Positions 23,656 to 36,400 of a stretch of 64,000 nt of DNA are shown piece by piece (within the stretch, counting starts at the first letter, position 1; every line of letters begins with the position of its first letter). Source of the stretch: Owenia fusiformis. Taxonomy: Eukaryota; Annelida; Polychaeta; Sabellida; Oweniidae. Both the position numbers and the translations under genes were made by a program. The notes beneath the pieces were generated by a model. That model saw only the letters and a list, made by a program, of their open reading frames with translations. It was not told where the DNA came from and did not search any database. The stretch is taken from NCBI GenBank assembly GCA_903813345.2, contig CAIIXF020000011.1, forward strand, positions 32,418,166 through 32,482,165. The letters are read 5' to 3'.

Positions 23656-26600
23656 ATGGAGGGAGATATCGGGGGCGTACGAATAGTGCCATCTGTAGTT
23701 GAGTTCTATGATACAGAAATTGATGCTGTTCACAGACTAAATGTTACTGTCAAAAATATCAGTAAAACAAGCAAAAGCATTCGATATTATGGACCAAATA
23801 CTGAGGTAAGTATACATTTTTATTTTGCTCTAAAATTCTCGTTGGTATTACCTACCTACATGTAGCGGAGCATTTGAAAGTCAATTTATGATTTACGATC
23901 ACCGGATGGATCCCTATCTTGTAGTGACATCATAATTACTAAATTAGGCCACTCTGTTGTAGCTGTTTGGTATTGAGAGATTATCTTCTGTATTTCGTAC
24001 AATAATCATTTATTTTTCACTAGCCCATGACTAGATCGAGAATCATTCAAAGTCTATGTCAAGTCTAGGATCTTACTGACATGATTTAGATAGCGGTTAA
24101 GGGGCCTCTGATTTTGAAAAAATGAGGGGCGCTAATCAATGTTTTGTATGAATTTCGTCTGCCATTTCGTCTCTCCATCATGTCTAATATTATTTTAATA
24201 TGATGAAATATATTACTATTATATCTACCGATATTGCCCGATTTCACTGATATTGCCCTTTAATTTCTTTAATAACCATGACGATATCATGACATCATGT
24301 TTCGTTTCCATCAAATTTTACTTACACACAGATGTGTTATGTCATTGATACAAAGTATACATGGGAATAAAAGAATGTAATACCAGGGTCCATGGTAATA
24401 CATACATACATGTAGGTACATATGTAATACAATCATGATGTGATATTTGCCGTCATTCTTGCCCAAATTTAGAGCCTCCCAATTTGGCCTGTATTGGCAG
24501 AACTTAGGCATATTTCACGTAATAGTGACATAACCTCTAATTATTCATTTTTATTTGAGAGAATAGCTTCACTAAGTACTTTCTCCATATTACCGGTACC
24601 GGTAAAGTTCAACAATTTAGATGTTTTTGAATATGGCAAGCCTATTGATTGTAATCCCAGATGAAACAGTGTGATGTCTCTTGGGACATTTCTCAATTCT
24701 GATACAATAACTATCCTTACAAATATTTTTTAAATAATATTTAAAATGATTAATCACGACAATTAGAAGTCCACTACAAAAGTACATGCTGCCTCCATTG
24801 TAAAGTTATTGTGTTATACGATTAGAGACAGAGACAGCCAAGCTTATACTACCCAAAGCTCCATCCCAATCATCAGCTCACGAACAGTCCTATAGATGTA
24901 GCAAAGCACTTGATGTTTATACACAATGAACTTTATAAATTGACAATTGGCAGCCAAACTATTTTCAGAGTTATACAATGTGCACTGAACATGCACGACA
25001 ATATACATGTCAATTTTTCTACAACAATATACTGTATTCATTTTGCAGCACTTTAAACTCAAAGTAAAGAATCCTGATAAGCCAGTAGCTGCTGGTTTAG
25101 AGGTACCAGCCATTGTAGAGTTCTGTACTTCCCAAGCTGAGGAATTCAAAGATAGACTAGTCATCACGGTTGATGATGACGTCATTGAAATACCTCTTCA
25201 TGCGTAAGTGTTTTCAGAATGATAATAATTTGATTTGCTTGAATATTTTATTTGAGAATAAAATCCTCATATATACCAAAAAAAACATGGTGTTCAGGCC
25301 AAGGAGAGGGACATGATATGTCTTAATCTTTTTTAAAAAATATGTCTATATTCGTCTTCTTAGCTGGATGGGTAAATGTATCTTGTTTCAAAGGTGGTTT
25401 TTACCACACCATCTTGTTACTATGATAACATGTACCCGACACAATTAAATGAGATGCTGATGACTTTGTATGTGTGTGTGTAAATTACTTGTAATGAACA
25501 TGTACAGTGTTTATGCTTTTGTTTTCAGCTATCCTTCACAACCAATCCTCGAACTAGATGGACCAGTTGACTTTGGAAATGTAGTTAAGAACAGTAAAGT
25601 AATTGCAAAAGAGGTTACATTATATAACCATGGATCTAAAGCTGGTGACTTCAAGATCAAGTACAGTGGGGACCAGCCAATTGCTATCATCCCTAGCAGT
25701 GGGACTGTACCTGCAAAAACTGCTCAAATCATTAAAGTCGAGTATGTTACTAAATTGCAAGGAAAGTTTGAGGATGAAGCCAAGTAAGTGAAAAATGTTC
25801 CTGAATTTACCATTGTCAAGTAACTACCATATATTGTATCAAGAGCAAAAATCTAATATAAAGGAAGAGTGTTTTCGTGCAGACTTTAAAGAATATTTCT
25901 ATGATCAGGACAATGCCTTATCTGCTTGATCTCTGATCTTAAAATACAATTCTGCAGAAAATATCTTAAGATTTAAGTATTTCATAAGTCAGTGAACAAA
26001 GACAATTATGTTTTGTCAAAATTATAACTTTTTAGGGTCAAACTAGATGGTCAAGATAGTGAGAGTCTGAGGATTATGGGTAATGTCGTTGAGGGTAAGC
26101 TGGAGCTTTTATCACCACAAATGGAAGAATCAATAGACTGCGTGAAATTTGGCGCTACGTATTATGGCACAGATAAAACTGAGATGGCGTTCTTGAGCAA
26201 CAATGGGCCAGAGCCGTGTAGCTATGTATGTGTACTAGAGGAGGATGCCATTGGCCAAGAAGTGGTGAGTTACTCAATGAGAAAGTCGTTTCCCCCGAAA
26301 TATCTGAAATCTTGAACCTGACTTTAAGTGTCTGTAATATGATATTTTCAAAGTAACACCATTGAAATTTAGGATATACAGTATTACTAATGTATTTTTG
26401 AAAGTATGATCTGTTAGTCCACTTTAGTGTAAAAAATTATTGAACCTTTTTACAGATTGCTCTAATTTTTGAATGATTTTTTTCAGGGTGTTGATTTAAC
26501 AAAAAGCACAGCTGCTACTATAGCAAAACTTGGTGACAACAAAAATATACAGGGTGACACTAACCCTATGACATCACTAGTGGCGGCTATTCCTAATCAG

Positions 26601-27450
26601 GGGGTTCTACAGCCCTATGAGAAAATACCAATATTTTTCAGGTTTAGCCCAAGGTAAACGTACTTGTATAACAATATCAAACAAAATCCTTGCTGTATAA
26701 AACCCATTATAATCAATTAATATATTGAATTCATAAATCTGCTGTCCCAAACGAAAACCAGTCTCTTTACTCAATTTTATCAGATTTTGTCTATACCAGT
26801 TTACTTTATGTTGTATTTTGCATTTAAAAATATGATTATCATTTTTTTAGATGGGAAGGTAGCAAGCAGGGGTTCAATGCCACTGTGGAACCACCACCCA
26901 GGAAAGACTTTGCTCTCTTTATGAAGATCCAGATGATTGGCAGCAATGAAGGGTTCTGTAACGATGGCTCAAAAACAAAGAGCATAGAAGGTACATGTGA
27001 TTGTCAAAATGGTTACTAACCTGTTATTATTAAGTCCTTTGAATTACACCAGCTAAAACAGTTTTTTCATCATTTGGAGTCAACTACGAGTATATAGAAT
27101 GTTTACTGAGTACTAAGCATTGGTTGAATGTGGAAGTGAAAAAATAAAATCTTTAAAGTGATATTGATTTTTTATGTTTTTAGATGCAGTTTCACATGTT
27201 GAGGTAGCACTAACTGGCACAGCCCTACCAGTACTTGTAAACCTAAGCCCACAATCAAAGTTTGACTTCCAAGAATGCCCTGTGGGAGAGCATGTAGACA
27301 TGTTATGCTCCCTGAACAATGAATCTTCTGTTCTACCGTTGACATTCCAGTTTCGACGTATTGCTCATTTCACGGCACATCCAACCAGCGGGAAAATTAA
27401 GCCTGGTCAGAATCAGAGCATTGTTTTCTCATTCGCTCCAAATCAAGTTG
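23656..27450 (+). CDS. CFAP47: CFAP47 exons 1-7 (residues 1-454)
   Basis: Exons: 23656-23805, 25049-25203, 25529-25783, 26036-26264, 26487-26653, 26851-26990, 27184-27450. Exon 1 encodes 50 residues ending GPNTE in phase 0. Exon 3 holds a clear ASH-type fold (residues ~103-186) with the FGNV turn and a terminal KFEDEAK. Exon 7 ends FAPNQV with a phase-1 donor at 27451 that must reach across 15.9 kb to exon 8 (GTFKPTQ). Intron 1 (1.2 kb) shows no gene, only AT-rich sequence. Confidence 0.9.
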
Positions 27451-30400
27451 GTATGTATGCTTTAAAAGGTTTTCACTCATTTTAATTCCTGACCAGCCAT
27501 CTATGATTATCCAAGCAATTTCTTGATTACCATTCCAAACATAATTTCTGAATTAAGCTATTTTTATGGTAGTGAAGTGGGGAGATATGTATTCTGCTAT
27601 AGTCTCCAACAAGAATTTAGACTAAAAATTACCAAATAAAACATCTTTTTGAAAACTATAGTTCTTCTATGGTGATTCTACCACTCTATCCACTTAATTG
27701 TCTATTTTCACACGTTGAAATCCAAGTGTGCTAGCATAAAACCTCTCTCTTTAGACTTGTTGAAAATGAGGGAAATAAGGCAATAGCATTCGATAGTTGG
27801 TTGGTCTGCAAATGAGTTTAGTGTGAATGTAATAAATTGCAGATTTGTTTTTAGGTATGAACTTCTCAACTACTGTATAGCTCTGTAGTTCAACAAGGAC
27901 TTTTTGATCAAACAGAAAAAGTCTGACTAACAACATTTCCCATGGTAATTGAGAATATAGATAGTGCGCAGGGGCGGATCTGGGAACCAATAAAGGGGGG
28001 GGCAAATTTTAGGTCAGAGAAAAAAACCTCCGGAAAAAAGTTTCGGGCCCCTTAAACCCAAAGGTTGGCCCAAATTTTGAAATTTTGAGGCCTATTTTCT
28101 TCAAAATATGGCCTGAAATTAAAAAATAAGACCTAAAGGCCCACTTTTTGGGGCCTTAAGGCCTTTTAAGGGGCGGGGGGGGGGGGGGCGCCAAACTGAT
28201 TGTCATTTTTTATGAAAAATCTATAAAAGTCAACTCTGCTTATATCATTTCTTATTTGCTTTATTTAAATCTAACATCATACAGGCTATTTGAAAGAATC
28301 GGGAAGTTTGTTGCTGCATTTTGTTGGCTACTATGGCTCCCACTATGGCTGGTAGCTATCATAAATTTGACCCAGCGTAGTCAGTCCTGTTCCACCTTCT
28401 TCCAGAAGTGAATTGATGGGAGGAATATATAAATTGGGGTTTGTGTTGCGTGTACTGTACCATGCATATCTGTAACAGTCCAGACATGAACAAGATCTAA
28501 CAATGCCTAAGAAAATAATAACATGTCCTTATTTCCTGAAAAAGTATGACTTTTTTGCTTTATGCATCGATGATCATAAAAATCCTAAAAACTATAGGCT
28601 GTGTAACTGAACTAATGAACGTGACAAATCCATCCATTGAAAGTATGTAGTTTGGGTACATAACTAGTATTTATTTCTATGTAATCCCTAAAAATGATTA
28701 GCATTATATCGAGGCATTTATTGGCCATTTTGAAAAATATATCAACATTATTAGATGCCCTGTACATGCATGATTCTGATGTTTTTCTAATCTGTGGAAA
28801 TTGAATGTCGAAAATATTATCTTTATAATGTTATCCAATGGGAAATTACTTAACATTAGGAAAATTATAAAATTTGACTATTTGGCAAATTAACCACTCG
28901 GATTAAATAGCACTTATATGCCAATATATATTTTAAAACACAGAATATTTAACTTCACATACATGAACACATTTTTTTTTTTAGATTATTAAAAAGTATT
29001 AAAAAAAATACCTGAACACATATGGTGCCTCCTCCAAAAGTGGCAAAACTCCATTCATATAAGCAGCCACAGTTGTGTAATCGCTACTAGGACAGGCAAA
29101 CTCAGTCAACCAAATTGGTTTTGTATACTTTTCATACAGCTCAGCCAAATATGCCATGGTTTCATCTGGGTCGCAAGAAAAATGATGAGTTGCAATATGA
29201 TCAATCCGACAATTGGAACAGATTTGGAAAAAAGCATCATACCATTCAATTGCTGTTGTAGTGATACATTTAGTGGGTCCACCCCCACAATAAGCTGCAC
29301 TGGGACTCACGAGCCCAATAACATTTGCTTTTTTTGCTGCTTTCTCTAACCTAGCCCAATAATAAGCAGCTTCCTGGGGTTTCATATTAGCCTGGAAAAT
29401 GAATCATTAGTACCCCACACACTAATTAGTCACAAACTTTAAAACTTGTTTTGAACACTTTCCCCTTATTGAATCATGATGAAATTTCACATGGACAAAC
29501 TATAAACACTTTCCAACACTCAGATTTTTTTGATTTGCTTGAATTTTAATTTTCAAAGGATGATTCTCGGTTTGGAGAACGAAGTTCATCACTCTAATTG
29601 AGCGTTATCCCTGCTTCTGACCAATTTGATTTTTTTTACATAATATAGATTTGAATGTCTTCTTTTGAATAGTCTTAAATTAATTTGGGTAATATTTCTA
29701 GATTTTCCATCAAAAAATTACTAGTGAACCACCCAACGTCGCTTTTATGATTCGTACCACTTTTTTAACTTGATGTATTGCATATATCCGTGGGTCAATT
29801 TGAGAAAAAAGACAAACAAAGCGTACAGGGATATGTCATGAGCATATCATGAAAAAATCCTTTCAATATGTTTTTAAGAAACATTCGAAAATAATTCATT
29901 CTTAAATCGTGTCCCATTTTCGAGATATTCTCTGACATTTTATACACATTCATCCAATAGAGGGCCTCTCAAAAGAGCGACTTCAGATTTTTGGCATTTT
30001 ACAAGTCATATATAAAATTGATTAATCATCTATTAATTAGATGTCACCACTTGCTATGAACTATGCTAGTGGTGAATATAAGCTAGTCAATTGCTGTGAG
30101 CTGGAGAGGGTGTATTTATATCACTTCTATCCTACCACGTGATTACGTGGTCGATGGGGATTTTCTGCTAATAATACACTGAAAACTGCCTGATGAATCT
30201 ATACAATATATAGTAGAACACTTGGAATAAACATGTATGTAAAATCTAGTATGAGCTTACATTCAGAAATATGGAAATAAACAAACGTCCTTCCTTTACA
30301 GCTTCACTGTAGCCTGTACTCCTTTAAAGGGATACATCAATGAGTTAAAAATAAAAAATCGGTGTGGAGAATGGACGGGGAATCGAAACACAATTCAGTG

Positions 30401-33400
30401 CGTAGGAGGTGAGGAACTTGCCACAAGATTACGCCTCTTTCTACCTCTCTCTTCCTGATTTAAACCTTAAAATTCGCCCAAGCATCGATCAACGTGGTTA
30501 TTATAGCTATAAATAACACGTTCATTGTTCAACCAATCTCCAATAAGCCGTTGATGAGAGATAGTCTAGAGAGATTAAACAACACTTAGAAACACCTTAG
30601 AAAAATGGCGCCCGTATATGATTTTTGTGTTCTTTTCTGTTTATCAATACAATTTATATTTTGACACGATTGCGATAAAACGTATACCTAGAAATGTATG
30701 GCTAATTACCATAAGCGACTGGTAAATGTAAAAGTTGTTTGGTTTATCATATAAAAATCTGTAATAAAACCTCGATTGCCAAAATGAAACCATCGATTAT
30801 GTTCAGTATGTTGCTATATATAATAAAAGTTTCCAGTCTTTTTTCAGTTACCATTAAACAGAGTCATTAGTCATTTTGGATTTGCTAGATTGATGATGGC
30901 ATGGGTTGTTCTTTTTCAATTTCAGCAATAAGTTAATCCTTTGTTATGGACATATTGCTACCTACAACCTTTGACATCATTTATCTAGCCAATAATCAGG
31001 TTCTTTGATGTACCAAATGATGGCAGGATTTATTGGAAAATAAACAACTTTTCATGTCCCTCATGCAGTATCGCTGAGCGTGAATTGATCACTCAAACTA
31101 CGGATTTTATTTGCCCAAATAGCCTTGGATAACTGTGGTAACTAAAGTAACTGGAAAATGTAATAACGTTTTCGAACCTTTAGTGACATGAACAAAGGAT
31201 TTTTAGCTTTTTCGATATAAGCTTAATTCACAATTTTCAGAAATTCACATCAGTTGATTATGCTTTGCACGCCGCTTAAAAGCGCCATCAAAGCGCCGTT
31301 GGTGTGAACTTAGCTTAACAAGTTACTTGGGGGAAGGGGAACAAGGGAGGGGAGTTTGGTAGACATTTCCACCAGAATGATGAAAGTATTCATCGATGTC
31401 ATATCAAATATTTATGTCATATTGAACATTTATCTCCGCGCTAAAATGCCGACGATTGCAAAGGTAGTTTAATCCGGTAGCCGACAGGCGTTTCTTGCAT
31501 TCGTGAATACAAGCTAGTCCATTTCACTGTTGAATTGCGTCAGTAAAACCTAAAAAATAAGAAATCACAATATCATCATGCAATAATATATGGAAAAATA
31601 TGTTCCTATTGTACATGAATGACATTTGTATATCTTGGATTGCTTCTAGTTTGGCTTATAAAGTGTGTGGCCTCTTATATATGGATGCTTCTCTGCCATG
31701 TTATTTTCAATAAGATTAACATGGCTGAAATTCTTCAAATTACAAGAGGTCACAGTCTTATTGCACAAAAAACGAGAAAATCTGAAATATACAAATGTCA
31801 TTCATGTACAATATGAATCTACTTTTCCATATATTATTGCACAATGGTCTCCCGATTTCTTATTTTTGGGGTTCTACTGACGCAATAAAACAGTGAAATG
31901 GACTCTAACCTTATATTCGCGAATGCAACTAACGCATCTCGGTTACCTGATTAACCCAGTATTCTATGACTAACTCATTTAAATGTGAATGGAATAGTGG
32001 CAGGTACTATTCGTATTTACATGGGTCTCCAGTGAAATAGAAGGTTAATCCGGTAGCCGAAAGGCGTTATTTGCATTCGCAAATATAAGCTAAGACTATG
32101 ATTTGGGAATGAAAGATTTCATCTACCGGATTAACATACTTTTCTATGGGCAACTCATTTAAATATTAAAAGTACCTGCCAATATTCCATTCATATTTTA
32201 ATGAATTGCCCATAAAATAGTAGGTTAATCCGGCAGCCGACAGGCGTTAGTGGCATTCGCGAATACAAGATCATTTATTTTATAATTTGGGAAATATATA
32301 TTTTCACAATATTGAAATAGATGGTGGTTCAACGTGGAATACATATCATACAAAAGTGTCACAGATATGACTAGCTGGCATATACTTTTAGTATATTAGT
32401 CCATTTGTCACCCCTATACATCCAAAAGTGAACCTAGAATTTGTTAAAAGTACGATGTTTTATGGTCGATTTATGATAATAAGGGTTTTCTAAAGTGATT
32501 TAACTGGGTTGCCGAAAAAGTTTGTTTGGGGAAAAAATTATATAGGCTGATTAGGGAGGGGTGCAATCGCTTAACATGGCGTTGACTATTGACTTAGCGT
32601 TGGGATACCACCATATACCTGGTATGTTACTATGGTAATAGATACCAAAATTTTCCCCAAAGTTATTTTTTGGCAACCCAGCTAAATCACTCCAATAATT
32701 CCTAATGATAGTATTTACGCAGAAAAACATCATACTTTTAAATATTCATACGTTCAGAAAATGACAAATGGACTATATGGTCTTTCTTTGCATGACTTCG
32801 CAGAACATATCAAAACCCTGGGATCCACAGGGTAACAGTAACAGTAAGTACATTTCTAAGTTCATGCTTCAAAGTTGTCAAAGTTGTAAAAGGGTAATCC
32901 TTTTATGAGTACGAAAGCGTACTTTTTGTTGAATAGCCTTTCCCAGCTGCTAATCTTGTGAGTGCATCGTGCATTCAACGAATTGTATTCACTTATTAAC
33001 CAATCAGTGCCAGGAACAAAATGCACGCTGACTTGTTTTATGAAGCATGCTACATACAAATGTTACGCTTTTGCTCATTTACTTTGCGAACTATTTATAT
33101 AATATTCATTATATATGTTATATACTATTTATATAACATACATTACCAATTGACTGCAAGATTTGAGTGAACAAGTACCTCGTATTTTTCATTTTTCGAT
33201 ATTTTGTGATTTGTTGGCTGATGAGTAACTTGATATTTTATGTCTAAATGTATCAAAGTGGTTCATAGTAATAGTTTTATTGTACACCATAAACTGTTAA
33301 CGTTTTAGAAATAGAACACAATATATGATTTGATAATAGGACAATACATGTAATAATATGTCTAAACTCGGTGGTTTGTTTGTAAGTTTGTTTTTCTAAC

Positions 33401-36400
33401 ACCTCAATAACTTACATTCAATGCGTATCTAATCCTCATAATTTACAAATAAATCAGTTATTAAATGCCCGATTTTCGACAGGTAAAGGTAATATATCAA
33501 CCCTCGGTCCCCACTGTTCCTCTTGTAGATATATTATACATGTATAACCTTCTCAGATATATCCTGTATATTAAATACATTAAATAACATATATATGTTA
33601 GTCTCAGCCTAGACAGTATACATTAATTTTATTGGATAATGCGTAAAATTCGAATGAACTTGAAATGAAATTCAACATCCAAAATATGTTAATTTGATCA
33701 TTCACCGTGTAACTCAAAGCATATGCATGGCCTATTTGCCTTAAAACACGATTGTGATTATGATTTCTGTTCTCCACAAGTAAAATCTAGAAACATAACA
33801 GAGTTAAGTTACACGAAATTCAGCTAACTTGAACACGAAGTCTTTCAATTAACTTAAAGGACAACTGAAATAGCTTTTCTCAACTTGCAGCTACAAAAAT
33901 GCGGTTTTCTCCTTTGAAAGCCCAACGTAGAGTTCTTGCGATAGTCATTATAAAATAAATGTTAGATAACTGCTAACGGTCATAAATAACGAAATAAAAC
34001 TAACTGATCAATCAAATTGGCCCCCACGTGATAAGTAACGTCATATACAAAATATAGCTTTGGTTTATTGGTTCCTTAGTAATCACAACGTCACGGCAAC
34101 CATAGGATTGTAGTGTAAACCAAAACAAAACATTTTGGCATTATGACGTTATGGGCCATGTGGGGACCAGTGAGAGATCACGTGGGGGCCAATAACGTCA
34201 CAACCAATTCGAATATTGCTTATTAAGCAGCTATAACGATCGTTAGAGTGAAATAGTTTTCGCACTACTGATGAGAAAATATGTCCAAATACATTTATCA
34301 AAAAATTATATTGATTCCTTTAGGTTAAAAAATACCATTTCATATCTGCTTTAAAGTGTCTGTTCGATGCTCATGGGGTCAAAATACAGTTTATACACGT
34401 TCTAAATACCACTAACATGTCGAACCAGTAACCGTTCTTGTAAACATTTTTATAAATGTGAAATTTAATGTTCAAAATCGGGAACACAATTTCAAATCTC
34501 TATCATGACATCACGAACAGGACGGGTTTAGAATATGTTGTTGGAGTTCATAATCTCCGAACGTGCTTATAAAGTGTTAGTGTAATTGATTGCAACTGCA
34601 TTCATTGAAGTGAGGAATTGATTCAGAGATGACTACTTTGGAGTCACGTTTTTTCCTCCGATAAACCCAAAAAAATAATACCTAAATTAGAGCCTCGGAC
34701 CCAGCGGTACGTTTTCACATAGCTAGTCATGCAGAATTACTTTCTGGCCAGTCAGAACACAATATAGAAAATAAACACGCTCAGTTGATAGTATTACCTA
34801 ACATAAGGCGTCTAAAATTTTGTAACCAAAAGGCATTGAACAATGAGGTGATTTCGGTAAGTGTTACTCCTTTCTGGCCAATCAGAACACGGTATAACAT
34901 GAACACTTTTGAATTTACATTCGAGTTGCATAACGCATTGCCGATAAAAATCCATAACCGGTTCTGTTCGTGACGTCATGTGTTTTCCCGGGAAATCTTA
35001 TTTTGCCACTAATGAACAAATAGAATGAGTTAAGAGTCTGTTGGAATACTATTTTTACTTACCAATATCTGTTTAATCTACTGCAGTGAGAAAAAATAAA
35101 CAGAAATTACCGAATTAAGCACTTTAATCGTTGATTCATTTCTATAGGTTTATTAGAATTATTACAACGATCGTTCATCAAACGAGTCCTATATTCAATA
35201 TATATTCGTTGGACCTATTCTTTAAGTGTAACTATATTCTTTAAAAGTATCTGCTTAGTGCTACGTTAACATATATTCATTATTTTTATCCACAAAAGAG
35301 TATCAAACGTTAATGCACAACTAGCCGAGACATGGCCCCCCTCGTCCAGAGTGAAACACAAGGTCCTCATTCTTTAATAATTATATTTCAATTATTTAGT
35401 TAAATGCTTAAATGTTGGAAAATGAGTCGCTGTGACGTAATATCTGGCACAGCAATTTCAGAGTCACTGCAATGAATAGAAACATCACAAGGATCTTAAG
35501 ACTAAATAAATAAGCTATTTAGGGATGAATATAACATTCGGTGAAATCCGTGATATCGTTATATCATTCGTTGATCGTCAAAGCTGCGCCCATTCGCTAC
35601 CCTCATCTGTGAAACTATCGATATAGAATTGAGTCTCTATTTTCTATTTCAAAACATTGGGATTTACGCGCACAAGAGATGCTATGTAGTAGGCTATTAC
35701 AAAAATCAAAAAATCGCCACCAAAATTCCTCGGAGCAGGCAGATGTAAGACCAGACTGGGCATACACAAAATGTATTGTATGTGCTCCTTAGGTTGCACT
35801 CGGGTGCTATCAAAATCGAACACACACAAGTATAAGATACACAGCATCATGATAAACCATGACATCTCATTTCTTCTCAGCCCTGAGATGTTTCAGGTGA
35901 AACAGAAAGATGCTATGAGTATCAGAATGGATACACAGAGATAATTAAGGGATGAGTGACAAAGGGGTGTTAAAAACAGGCGGCTATTGCAATTGATATT
36001 TTAATGTAACTTCCGAATGTAAGAATCTTTTCATCGATAAAAAGAACATCTTAGATATGTTCTATGTGAGTGTATTTGAAAATGTAGTACATAGCTAGTT
36101 CCATCTATAAAGATGTATGATGACAAAAAGCTCAATTTTCCTTGATGTCACGGTCAATGGAACTTTAACACGTGAACTAATGTTTTTTATTTTTTTGTTT
36201 TAAAGTCACTTATAGCAAACCTAATCTAACAATTATCTCACGATATGCTTATGACATATTCATGTATACGTCGTTTGTATTTTTTTTTAAATCGACCCAC
36301 GAAAATATGCAATACATCAAGTTAAAAAAGTGGTACGAATCATAGAAGCGACGTTGGGTGGTTCACTAGTAATTTTTTATGGAAAATCTAGAAATATTAC

